DNA of 64,000 nt from Bacteroidota bacterium (GCA_008933805.1 WBUH01000012.1:1-64000), one strand, 5' to 3'. Shown: positions 16,100 to 24,399, numbered from the stretch's first letter. The notes: generated by a model from the sequence alone, not told the origin. Made by a program: numbers and translations.

Positions 16100-16502
16100 A
16101 ACCCGCCCCCCGCAGGCTATGGGTAAAAAACAGTTAATACAGGTAATATTTTACGCATTGATACCCTAAACGGGGAAAGCGTTGTTTTAGTTTAAACCCC
16201 GTGTTAGCAAGGCTTGCTTATGAATTGAAGGTGAGGGGAATAATTTTTTGTTTTTTTTGCAAATTTTTTAGCCGTTTTTAGCAACAACGTGTTGTGAAAT
16301 GCAACGAATTGACATGCAAGCAGATACAACGGCAATTAGGCTGAATTTGCAATGCTCCATTGCAAATTTGCAACGGAGCATTGCACGGTTATTTGTTAAT
16401 TATCAATATACTACAATAAAAAGCAGCGTAATTTTCACAACACGTTGTTGCTAAATCCTGAAATGGGTTGATTGGGCGGTAAAACGGCCAAAAAACAGGG
16501 GC
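16100..16502. other. Gene-free region with concentric palindrome, origin or control-site candidate
   Basis: No ORF is supported. A perfect 23-bp inverted pair (16277-16299 and 16433-16455, core CACAACACGTTGTTGC) surrounds a 38-bp palindrome (16348-16385) with arms GCAATGCTCC / GGAGCATTGC and centre TTGCAAATTTGCAA. The centres of outer and inner symmetry differ by half a base. The flanks are A/T-rich. It lies between the integrase and the 302-aa gene. Confidence 0.7.
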
Positions 16503-17708
16503 TTACTCCATCAGTTTCATGGCAGCATCGTCCAATTCGTTGTTTTTAAACGAGTCAAGGTAGCCTTGCGTCGTCCGTTCGGTAGAATGCCCCATCATCT
16601 TTTGGATTTTTGAGGCCGATATTTCCATGTCCCGCAGGTTGGTGGCAAACGAGTGACGTGCAACATAGGTGGTGAGGTTAATAGGGATGCCTGATTTTTG
16701 AGCGATAACTTTTAAGGCATCATTAGTAGAACGGGTGGTATTTTTTATTCTGCTGGTTACCTTTTGTGGGGTATTGTACTTTTTTGGGTCTAATATCGGA
16801 AAGATGTAGGCTTCGGGGTCGGTATTTGCCCCTTCGGGTTTGTATAAATCTAATATCCGCTTTGCAGGGGCTAATAGCGGGATGCTGTATCCTTTCTTTG
16901 ATTTTGTCCGTATGTAAAACAAACGGTCGTCTTGGATATTCTTCCACTGGAGCTTTGCTATGTCCACCATGTTAATACCCCAACAGTAATACGAAAAGGT
17001 AAAATAGTTAAGTGCATGGTATTGGGCTGTACCTTCTTCGGTAGGGTACTTAAAAAGGGTTTCCATTTTGGCTTTTTCCATTGCCCTGTGTTTGGGGCGC
17101 AACCTGAATTTTGTAAAATCATACTCTTTGATAGGGGCGGTATCCTTTTTGGCAAGGTGGTATAAGGTAAGTATAGGGGTGATGTAAAACTTCATGGTGG
17201 ACTCTGCCAACCCTTTGGAGCGCAGGTAATGTTCGTATTTAAGGATAAATGAGGTAGTAACTGCCTTAAAGTCGAGGTTTCTGTTTTGCTTGGTAAAAGC
17301 AAGCAGGGATTTCATCACTGACACATAGCTGTTTTTAGAGCCTATGCGGCCTGCTGCATCCAACTCTGCAATTACTTTGTCCATAAAATCAAAGAAATTA
17401 GTACTCGCTTTGGTCTTAGTGAGGGTCTGTGCAATGTTGTCGGCGGTATAAAAAGTATCGTCCCGCTCCAATTGCAGGATTTGTGCCTCTGCGTCCAGTG
17501 ATTTCTTTTTGAGATAAATTACCAGTTCCTTATACAAAGGGTGTTTTTTATTGGGCAACCCTTTTTCTTCGTCCCATTGTTCTTTTGAGGATGATTTGCC
17601 CGTGAAGATAAATTTTGCCTTTCGGTCTTTTATAATACGGATGGCTATCGGGTGGTTGCCGTTCGCCAATGTTTTTGAGGTTCTAAGTATTACCTTTACG
17701 GATGCCAT
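16503..17708 (-). CDS. Tyrosine recombinase (integrase), Bacteroidota type
   Basis: A 401-aa integrase. The N-terminal ~100 residues form the arm-binding domain (VKVILRTSKTLANGNHPIAI), then a SAM-like core-binding domain, then the catalytic domain. Catalytic residues seen: Arg351 in TYVARHSFAT (with Tyr at the usual His of HxxR, common in this group), His374 in MMGHS and the Tyr383 nucleophile in TTQGYLDSF. At the place of the first Arg it reads YCWGINMVD, Trp243 instead of Arg. It catalyses integration and excision of the element. It is the outermost element gene, about 150 bp from the presumed boundary. Confidence 0.9.
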   Translation of the reverse strand: MASVKVILRTSKTLANGNHPIAIRIIKDRKAKFIFTGKSSSKEQWDEEKGLPNKKHPLYKELVIYLKKKSLDAEAQILQLERDDTFYTADNIAQTLTKTKASTNFFDFMDKVIAELDAAGRIGSKNSYVSVMKSLLAFTKQNRNLDFKAVTTSFILKYEHYLRSKGLAESTMKFYITPILTLYHLAKKDTAPIKEYDFTKFRLRPKHRAMEKAKMETLFKYPTEEGTAQYHALNYFTFSYYCWGINMVDIAKLQWKNIQDDRLFYIRTKSKKGYSIPLLAPAKRILDLYKPEGANTDPEAYIFPILDPKKYNTPQKVTSRIKNTTRSTNDALKVIAQKSGIPINLTTYVARHSFATNLRDMEISASKIQKMMGHSTERTTQGYLDSFKNNELDDAAMKLME

Positions 17709-17865
17709 ATTTGGTATTTAAACCTTGTTGGGTACAACATAGGTACAGCAAATAACATAGAAATACATAGAAATGTCAATACAAGGTATAATTGACATTA
17801 ACATAAACAACTGTAAAACAATCAATTAAAATTATATAAAGTTACCGTATAACGTTTTAACCTCT

Positions 17866-17929
17866 TATTGCAATTAGAGAGGGGCGACTGTGGAAACGTC
17901 GGACTAATGTTTTGTCGGGGGTGAGTTAA
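17866..17929 (-). repeat. Truncated copy of the 120-bp repeat at the element border
   Basis: This piece matches the right-hand half of the 120-bp repeat (ATTGCAATTAGAGAGGGGCG onwards to GGGGGTGAGTTAA). Its other half is missing and is replaced by integrase-side sequence. The break falls within the central palindrome, where the sequence reads CCTCTTATTGC instead of the full arm. Confidence 0.65.
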
Positions 17930-18007
17930 AGAGTGTGCCAGAAGCACCCGACTATCGTCATTGCGAACGGGTATAATCAAAAGTAAAGGAATATAGATTA
18001 AGAAATA

Positions 18008-18331
18008 GTGAAGCAATCCCAATGAAACCGTTGTAAACGGATTGCTTCGGGAGACCTCGCAATGACGAGGAAGCTACTGTCCTGCTGACGCAGGAAGCAC
18101 CTTATAGCGCTTTGTAAACACAGTTGTAATAGGGTTCTTCGCTATCGCTCAGAAGGACAGGATGGGCACTGACTGCATCCCGTCATTCCCGCGCAGGCGG
18201 GAATCTGCCTTTTAACACACCCCTGACTACCGAATAATTGTACGATTACCCAACTTTTCCCCTCTCTAATTGCAATTAGAGAGGGGCGACTGTGGGAACG
18301 TCGGGCTAATACTTTTTCGGGGGTGAGTTAA
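18008..18331 (-). repeat. Left arm of 324-bp inverted composite repeat
   Basis: This is the reverse complement, with few differences, of 23975-24298. It consists of the GAAGCAATCC / GGATTGCTTC module, the TCGTCATTGCGAG-type module, a GCTTCCTGCGTCAGCAGGA-type module, a GAAGAACC module, the ATTCCC-N8-GGGAAT module and a complete 120-bp element (18212-18331). Both arms are exactly 324 bp long by my count. Confidence 0.8.
18212..18331 (-). repeat. 120-bp repeat with terminal inverted repeats, copy 1
   Basis: Ends are TTAACACACCCC and GGGGTGAGTTAA. The middle holds the palindrome CTCTAATTGCAATTAGAG. Length is 120 bp, as in the copies at 23659 and 23975, which lie in opposite orientation. Confidence 0.75.
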
Positions 18332-18440
18332 AGAGTGTGCCAGCCGCAGCCAGTCATGCCGAACTTGTTTCGGTATTGCCCCATTAATGAAATTACCTAT
18401 ACAATGACAACTAAATAGCTTTAGGACTTAAATTTGTCGA

Positions 18441-19187
18441 ATGCTAAAGACACTAATATCCTTCCTTCTTATCATAATACCCTTTTTTGGATTCTCTCAA
18501 AAACTTAAGAAAATCAAAAAAGAAATTATTGAAAATGGAAACACCTATGAAGAAATCTATTATGTATTGAAAAGTGACAAAACCACAAAGCATGGAGAAT
18601 ACATAAAAAGGACAGAAAAAAAGAAAATTATAGAGCAAGGATATTATAATAACGGACAAAAGGATAGTATATGGACATATTATAACAAACGGTACACATC
18701 GCAAATTCTAAGTCAAGGTTCATACAAAATGGGTACTAAACAAGGTGTTTGGAGTTTTTATGGAGATAATGACAAAGTGGTTCAGAAATTTGATTTTACT
18801 AAAGACACGCTTTTATATGATGAAGGTTTTAGTAACAGTAAAGAAAGCTTTTATAACCCCTGTATTGATACTGCCGTAGATGTGTCCTCTTGTTTACTAC
18901 CAACTCCAATAGGCGGAAGTTATATTATATCATATCTGATGGTTCAACATCTTAATTATCCCCCATTAGCAGTCGAAAACGGGTATCAAGGCACGGTAAA
19001 AATTAGTTTCACTATTGATGAAAACGGTAAAGGGAAAGACCCTGTTGTTTATGAAAAAGTTAATGATTTATTGGACGAAGAAGCCTTGCGTGTAGTTAAA
19101 ATTATTCTTAACGAAGTTCGCTGGTACACTTGGGGACAAAAAAAACAACGCAAAATTACAATGCCACTTAAGTTTAAATTAAATTAG
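18441..19187 (+). CDS. Exported TonB-C-terminal-like protein with MORN-type repeats
   Basis: A 248-aa protein with a signal peptide (MLKTLISFLLIIIPFFGFSQ). The middle has MORN/YwqK-like repeats (GEYIKRTEKKKIIEQGYYNN, GSYKMGTKQGVWSFYGDND). The C-terminal ~80 residues (HLNYPPLAVENGYQGTVKIS ... VNDLLDEEALRVVK) match the TonB C-terminal domain. Such exported proteins are common and mostly uncharacterised in Bacteroidota; a role in the periplasm or envelope is likely. It is the first gene after the composite repeat. Confidence 0.8.
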   Translation: MLKTLISFLLIIIPFFGFSQKLKKIKKEIIENGNTYEEIYYVLKSDKTTKHGEYIKRTEKKKIIEQGYYNNGQKDSIWTYYNKRYTSQILSQGSYKMGTKQGVWSFYGDNDKVVQKFDFTKDTLLYDEGFSNSKESFYNPCIDTAVDVSSCLLPTPIGGSYIISYLMVQHLNYPPLAVENGYQGTVKISFTIDENGKGKDPVVYEKVNDLLDEEALRVVKIILNEVRWYTWGQKKQRKITMPLKFKLN

Positions 19188-19240
19188 CTCTAATCCTTCA
19201 CCTTCTCTCATCCAAACGGATAAACCCCTAAATTAGCCCC

Positions 19241-19810
19241 ATGAAAAAAACAGTCCTGCTTGCATTTGCAGTGATAGGTATTGCCGTTATTGGCTGCAAA
19301 CCCTCTACTAGTAATACCTACACTAATACAAATACCAATGAACCTGCCAATACAACCAAAGAAATAGAAGATAAATGTATGGCGGCTGTGAAAGAACACC
19401 TTACAAAAATGTCGGAAGCTACCGGAGCCAGCCTTGATACCATATCACTAGTGAAGTTAGACAGCGCTACCGAAAAAATGGGGCGCCAAAACTATTGCCG
19501 TATACTTGAAGAGTTTAAAACTATACAAGACCAATTTGTAGAAATGCAAAAAATTACGGTAGAGGCTGCCCGCAAAGTTCACCCCTCAATGGCTGCGGCC
19601 GAGCTTGCCCGACTGAATGATGCCCAAGAAAAACAAAAAGAAGCCGATGCTGAGTTGCAAAAATGCTTGGCAGATGTCAATACCGTTGATTCAGTAAATT
19701 ATGTGTACTATCGTGTTACCACGTTTGGAACACGTACTTCGCCCCACGGAAAAGACACCCTTACAGGCCCGTATTTCATCAATAAAGATTTTACAATAAA
19801 ACTGTTTTAG
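19241..19810 (+). CDS. Small lipoprotein, unknown function
   Basis: MKKTVLLAFAVIGIAVIGC is a lipoprotein signal with lipobox ending in Cys19. A Thr/Asn-rich linker follows, then a helical domain (about residues 45-150) with heptad-like charge, and a beta-prone C-terminus (YYRVTTFGTRTSPHGKD). No family recognised. It stands between the TonB-like gene and uvrA, same strand. Confidence 0.7.
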   Translation: MKKTVLLAFAVIGIAVIGCKPSTSNTYTNTNTNEPANTTKEIEDKCMAAVKEHLTKMSEATGASLDTISLVKLDSATEKMGRQNYCRILEEFKTIQDQFVEMQKITVEAARKVHPSMAAAELARLNDAQEKQKEADAELQKCLADVNTVDSVNYVYYRVTTFGTRTSPHGKDTLTGPYFINKDFTIKLF

Positions 19811-19908
19811 GCATGGTGATTGGCAAACATTTATCCGATGAATTGCCTAACCACTAACCGCCAACAACTAACCCCTGTTTAGGCCAAACATTAAATCTCA
19901 CCCCTTTG

Positions 19909-19939
19909 TTGGTATAAGGTGCAAAGTGAAGTAATTTTG
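19909..19939 (+). promoter_or_regulatory. Bacteroidota-type promoter of uvrA
   Basis: The -7 box TAATTTTG is at 19932-19939, and TTG at about 19909-19911 lies 20 bases before it, fitting the phylum's TTG-N17/20-TAnnTTTG rule. The uvrA ATG follows at 19955. Confidence 0.7.
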
Positions 19940-19954
19940 CACCTTCGTTTTTTT

Positions 19955-22783
19955 ATGGCGGCAAATAACATTTTAATTAAGGGTGCGCGCGAGCACAACC
20001 TTAAAAATATAGACGTAGAGATAGCCCGTAACCGCATGACGGTGGTTACAGGTGTGAGCGGTAGCGGTAAATCGAGCTTAGTGTTTGATACCCTGTATGC
20101 CGAAGGGCAGCGCAGGTATGTAGAAAGCCTTTCGGCCTATGCGCGCCAGTTTATGGATAAGATGAACAAGCCCGAGGTGGACTACATCAAAGGCATTTCG
20201 CCCGCCATTGCTATCGAGCAGAAAGTAAACACGCGCAACCCGCGCAGTACGGTTGCCACCAGCACCGAGATATACGATTACCTGAAACTGTTATTCACCA
20301 AAATAGGCAAAACCGTATCGCCCGTTAGCGGAGCTATTGTAAAACGCCACAGCGTAGGCGATGTAGTTGATTTTATTTTGGGTTTAGAAGACGGCAGCAC
20401 CGTGTTGGTTCTTAGCCGCATCAACACTCAGCGCAAACTGGCCGAAGAACTTAAAGTATTGCTGCAAAAAGGTTTTACCCGTTTGCAAGCCGGCGATACC
20501 ATTTACAAAATTGAAGAACTGTTAGAAGACGCCAAAACACTGAAAACCCTAAAGCCTGAAAATTGCTTTTTGGTGGTTGACCGCGTTCTTACCGATAAAG
20601 CCGATGACGAGCTCCCCTCGCGCTCTGCCGATAGCATACAAACGGCCTTTTTAGAAGGCAACCAAGAGTGTTTGGTAAAAGTAACCAACCCCGAAGGCAA
20701 AGAACACACCCTGCAATTTTCGGCAAGGTTTGAGGCCGATGGTATCAGCTTTGAACAACCCAGTACCAACTTTTTCAGCTTTAACAACCCTTACGGAGCT
20801 TGCAAAACCTGCGAAGGCTTTGGTATGGTGATTGGCATTGACGAAGATTTAGTGATACCCGATAAAAGCCTTAGCGTGTACGAAGGTGCCGTTGCCCCTT
20901 GGCGCGGCGAAACCATGCAGGAGTGGAAAGAAGATTTTATCGCAAAATCCATCCATTTGGATTTTCCCATGCATCGTAGCTATTACGATTTGACCGAGCA
21001 GGAAAAAGACTTATTGTGGCAAGGTGCAAAAACCGTATTGGGTATCAATCAGTTCTTTAAATACCTTGAAGAAAAGGTTTACAAAATACAGTACCGTGTG
21101 ATGCTGAGCAAATACAGGGGTAAAACCACCTGTCCTGATTGCCGCGGCACCCGCTTGCGCAAAGATGCTACCTACGTAAAACTGCTGAACGAAGCCAAAC
21201 CCGAAGAACGTCTTTCGATATCAGACATCATACTAATGCCCGTGAGCCGTGCCCATGAGTATTTTACCCAACTGAAACTTACCCCCACCGATACCAAAAT
21301 AGCCGACCGTATTTTGAAGGAAATTACCAACCGTCTTTCGTTTATGAAAGAAGTAGGCTTGGGCTACCTTACCCTTAACCGGTTGAGCAATACCCTTAGC
21401 GGCGGCGAATCGCAACGTATCAACCTTGCTACTTCGCTGGGCAGCAGCTTGGTGGGTAGTATGTATATATTAGACGAACCCAGTATTGGCCTGCACAGCC
21501 GCGATACCGAAAACCTTATCCGTGTGCTGAAATCGTTGCGAGATTTGGGCAATACGGTAGTGATTGTGGAACACGACGAGGACGTGATGATGGCGGCGGA
21601 TGAGTTGATTGATATTGGCCCATTTGCTGGACGCAACGGCGGCGGATTGATGTTTCAGGGAGACTTTAAACAAATGCTGGCCGACGATAACAGCTTGACG
21701 GGCAAATACCTTTCTGGACGTGAGGAAATACCCGTACCCGAACGCCGACGCAAGTGGAGCGACCACCTTGAAATTAAAGGCGCACGAGAAAATAACCTCA
21801 AAAACGTAGATGTTAAAATACCCCTGCACGTTATCACGGCCGTTACCGGTGTGAGCGGTAGCGGTAAAACCTCGCTGATAAAAACCGTGTTGTACCCCGC
21901 ATTGCAAAAAGTGCTGGGCAGCTATACAGGCGGAAAAACGGGGCAGCACGACCGCTTGGAGGGAGATATTAAAAAAATTACCCAAGTAGAAATGGTTGAC
22001 CAAAACCCCATTGGTAAATCATCGCGCAGCAACCCTGTAACTTACATAAAAGCCTACGATGCCATCCGCGAGTTGTTTGCGGTGCAGCCTTTGGCCAAAA
22101 CAAGGGCGTATAAAAGCAGTTTCTTTAGTTTTAACGTAGAAGGCGGCAGGTGCGAAACCTGTCAGGGAGAAGGCGAAACTACGATTGAAATGCAGTTTAT
22201 GGCCGACCTTCACCTGCCTTGTGAAACCTGCCACGGCAAGCGTTTTAAAGACGAGGTGCTGGAAGTGCAATACAAGGGCAAAAACATTGCCGATGTATTA
22301 GACATGACCGTTGATGAAGCGATGGACTTTTTTGCCGATGCCAAAACCCTGCACAACAAACTAAAACCGCTGCAAGATGTGGGTTTGGGCTATGTGTCGT
22401 TGGGGCAAAGCAGCAGCACCCTTAGCGGTGGCGAGGCGCAACGTATTAAGTTAGCTTCGTTTCTGGGCAAGGCCAGCAAAGACCAACACATTCTGTTTAT
22501 TTTTGATGAACCTACAACGGGCTTGCACTTTCACGATATTAACAAACTGATGGGCAGCTTTAATGCCCTGATTGAGCAAGGCCATACCATTGTGATTATT
22601 GAACACAACATGGATGTGATTAAGTGCGCCGATTGGATTATTGACATAGGCCCCGAAGGTGGCGATGCAGGCGGACATATTGTGTACGAAGGCACCCCCG
22701 AAGGGTTATTAGCCGTTGAACAAAGCTACACCGCCAAGTATTTGGGGGTGAAGTTGCCCAACGCAAAAGCAACTGCTAAATAG
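19955..22783 (+). CDS. uvrA: UvrA, excinuclease ABC subunit A
   Basis: A 942-aa DNA-damage sensor of nucleotide excision repair, working as a dimer with UvrB and UvrC. ATG 19955 (MAANNILIKGAREHNLKNID) is preferred over an in-frame upstream codon because it matches the UvrA N-terminus. Two ABC modules are seen: Walker A GVSGSGKSSL near residue 32 and GVSGSGKTSL near 632, signatures LSGGESQRINLA and LSGGEAQRIKLA, Walker B ILDEPSIGL and FIFDEPTTGL. Zinc-binding CxxC pairs occur (CKTCEGFG, CPDCRGTR, CETCQGEG, CETCHGKR). Full length. Followed by the GTAACA hairpin array. Confidence 0.97.
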   Translation: MAANNILIKGAREHNLKNIDVEIARNRMTVVTGVSGSGKSSLVFDTLYAEGQRRYVESLSAYARQFMDKMNKPEVDYIKGISPAIAIEQKVNTRNPRSTVATSTEIYDYLKLLFTKIGKTVSPVSGAIVKRHSVGDVVDFILGLEDGSTVLVLSRINTQRKLAEELKVLLQKGFTRLQAGDTIYKIEELLEDAKTLKTLKPENCFLVVDRVLTDKADDELPSRSADSIQTAFLEGNQECLVKVTNPEGKEHTLQFSARFEADGISFEQPSTNFFSFNNPYGACKTCEGFGMVIGIDEDLVIPDKSLSVYEGAVAPWRGETMQEWKEDFIAKSIHLDFPMHRSYYDLTEQEKDLLWQGAKTVLGINQFFKYLEEKVYKIQYRVMLSKYRGKTTCPDCRGTRLRKDATYVKLLNEAKPEERLSISDIILMPVSRAHEYFTQLKLTPTDTKIADRILKEITNRLSFMKEVGLGYLTLNRLSNTLSGGESQRINLATSLGSSLVGSMYILDEPSIGLHSRDTENLIRVLKSLRDLGNTVVIVEHDEDVMMAADELIDIGPFAGRNGGGLMFQGDFKQMLADDNSLTGKYLSGREEIPVPERRRKWSDHLEIKGARENNLKNVDVKIPLHVITAVTGVSGSGKTSLIKTVLYPALQKVLGSYTGGKTGQHDRLEGDIKKITQVEMVDQNPIGKSSRSNPVTYIKAYDAIRELFAVQPLAKTRAYKSSFFSFNVEGGRCETCQGEGETTIEMQFMADLHLPCETCHGKRFKDEVLEVQYKGKNIADVLDMTVDEAMDFFADAKTLHNKLKPLQDVGLGYVSLGQSSSTLSGGEAQRIKLASFLGKASKDQHILFIFDEPTTGLHFHDINKLMGSFNALIEQGHTIVIIEHNMDVIKCADWIIDIGPEGGDAGGHIVYEGTPEGLLAVEQSYTAKYLGVKLPNAKATAK

Positions 22784-23395
22784 TATTTCTTGTTTGGTGT
22801 AACAGCCGTAACACTCGTAACACACTGTTACACCAACTATAGTTAAAGTAGTTATTTAACTGTAATCCGTTCAAAATATAATAGTTACCTAAGAAAAACA
22901 CTTTTCTCAGCGGGTTAAACATTTAAAAGTGTAACAAGATGTAACAAAGTGTAACATCCTACATGTTACACTTTGTTACAGTCAAAGCAGTAATTTATAT
23001 GTAATAAACTAAAAATAAGTACATTACATAAATATATCACATTCGTTATTTAATTAAATGCTTAAAAGTGTAACAGGCTGTAACACCCAAATGTTACACT
23101 TTGTTACAACTAATAAATTTCTATAACTATAAATAACTTAAATACTGCGCTTTACAACAAATCTGTTTTGTCTTCATTAACCCTGTAACAATGTTACAGA
23201 TGTTACACTTTGCATATCTCTATAATGATATATATTATTGATTATTAACTAAATAAACGTTTGTGTAACGTAACACTAAAATGTTACAGAATGTTACACA
23301 ATTCAACACGATGTGTTTAACTAATTAATAAACAGTAAATTACCAGTGTAACAGATGTAACACCGTAACACCCCTGTTACGCCTGTTACACCATA
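22784..23395. repeat. Array of six GTAACA/TGTTAC hairpins after uvrA
   Basis: Six clusters (near 22799-22832, 22929-22980, 23067-23107, 23183-23210, 23262-23299, 23346-23391) contain about 25 copies of GTAAC or its complement. In each cluster the GTGTAACA-type words come first and TGTTACAC-type words last, so each forms an imperfect hairpin or a set of facing half-sites. Clusters are 85-140 bp apart, with A/T-rich spacers of 50-90 bp between them. No gene is supported in this stretch. Confidence 0.8.
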
Positions 23396-23506
23396 GTAGG
23401 GAACTTGCACTCCAAACCGTCGTTGCAAAGTCTCCCGACGCAATCTGTTTGTAGCGGTTTCTGTGGGATTGCTTCACAGTCGCCTTTTCAGTTTTTATAA
23501 CTATGC

Positions 23507-23579
23507 GATACCGAAACAAGTTCGGCATGACTGGCTGGGGTTGCCTCCCGTCATCCTGAGCTTGCCTCAGGATCGCAAT
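23507..23579 (+). repeat. 72-bp two-hairpin repeat, copy (uvrA right flank, first)
   Basis: Begins GATACCGAAACAAGTTCGG and ends near GGATCGCAAT. Two small stems: CCGAA/TTCGG and CCTGA/TCAGG. Preceded by the GAAGCAATC-type module as in the copies at 24328 and 25297. Confidence 0.75.
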
Positions 23580-23658
23580 ACGTATAAGAATTTTATTAGG
23601 AAATGAAAAAACGAAACAAATTCGGCATGACGAAAGTCGAGCGCTTTTTGCACACTCT

Positions 23659-23778
23659 TTAACTCACCCCCGAAAAAACATTAGCCCGACGTTCTCACAG
23701 TCGCCCCTCTCTAATTGCAATTAGAGAAGGGAAAAGTTGGGTAATCGTACAATTATTTAGTAGTCAGGGGTGAGTTAA
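23659..23778 (+). repeat. 120-bp repeat with terminal inverted repeats, copy 2
   Basis: Bounded by TTAACTCACCCC and GGGGTGAGTTAA, with the CTCTAATTGCAATTAGAG palindrome inside. Length is exactly 120 bp. Confidence 0.8.
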
Positions 23779-23974
23779 AAAGTCAGATTCCCGCCTGCGC
23801 GGGAATGACGGGATGCAGTCAGTGCCCAGCCTGTCCTTCTGAGCGATAGCGAAGAACCTTATTACAACTGTGTTTACAAAGCGGGATAAGGTGCTTCCTG
23901 CGTCAGCATGACAGGATGTGGGTGCGTCTGCTGTCATTCCCAACTTGATTGGGAATCAGTGCGGGGTAGATTTT

Positions 23975-24298
23975 TTAACTCACCCCCGAAAAAATAGTAG
24001 CCCGACGTTCCCACAGTCGCCCCTCTCTAATTGCAATTAGAGAGGGTAAAAGTTGGTTAATCGTACAATTATTTAGTAGTCAGGGGTGAGTTAAAAAGCA
24101 GATTCCCGCCTGCGCGGGAATGACGGGATGCAGTCAGTGCCCATCCTGTCCTTCTGAGCGATAGCGAAGAACCCTATTACAACTGTGTTTACAAAGTGCT
24201 ATAAGGTGCTTCCTGCGTCAGCAGGACAGTAGCTTCCTCGTCATTGCGAGGTCTCCCGAAGCAATCCGTTTGTAGCGGTTTCTGTGGGATTGCTTCAC
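23975..24298 (+). repeat. Right arm of 324-bp inverted composite repeat
   Basis: The reverse complement lies at 18008-18331. It starts with a complete 120-bp element (23975-24094), followed by ATTCCCGCCTGCGCGGGAAT, a GAAGAACC module, a CTTCCTGCGTCAGCAGGA module, TCGTCATTGCGAG and a GCAATCC...GGATTGC module. The two arms bracket about 5.6 kb with uvrA. Confidence 0.8.
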
Positions 24299-24327
24299 AG
24301 TCGCCTTTTCAATTTTGATAACGATGC

Positions 24328-24399
24328 GATACCGAAACAAGTTCGGCATGACTGGCTGGGGTTGCCTCCCGTCATCCTGAGCTTGCCTCAGGAACGCAT
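24328..24399 (+). repeat. 72-bp two-hairpin repeat, copy (uvrA right flank, second)
   Basis: Same unit as at 23507, 72 bp, from GATACCGAAACAAGTTCGG to GGAACGCAT. It closes the repeat block just before the 222-aa gene. Confidence 0.75.

Larger units (their letters stand above)
17709..18440. other. Gene-free boundary region: integrase upstream DNA, then composite repeats
   Basis: Next to the integrase, ACATAGAAAT occurs twice in tandem (17755-17774) and is followed by TGTCAAT ... ATTGACA (17775-17798), possible arm-type sites. From about 17,866 the sequence changes to chromosomal repeats: a truncated 120-bp element, then a full composite repeat. A strongly shortened copy of the 72-bp repeat is at 18341-18380. 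No gene is supported. Confidence 0.7.

Noticed and set aside
17709-18440. tRNA gene as integration target
   Set aside because: No cloverleaf, anticodon arm or CCA end is visible near the integrase; the truncated repeat is a better candidate.
21470-22003. 177-codon minus-strand ORF inside uvrA
   Set aside because: Shadow of the conserved uvrA coding sequence.
22784-23395. CRISPR array
   Set aside because: The repeated words are only 6-8 bases, occur in both orientations within each cluster and are irregularly spaced; no cas gene is near.
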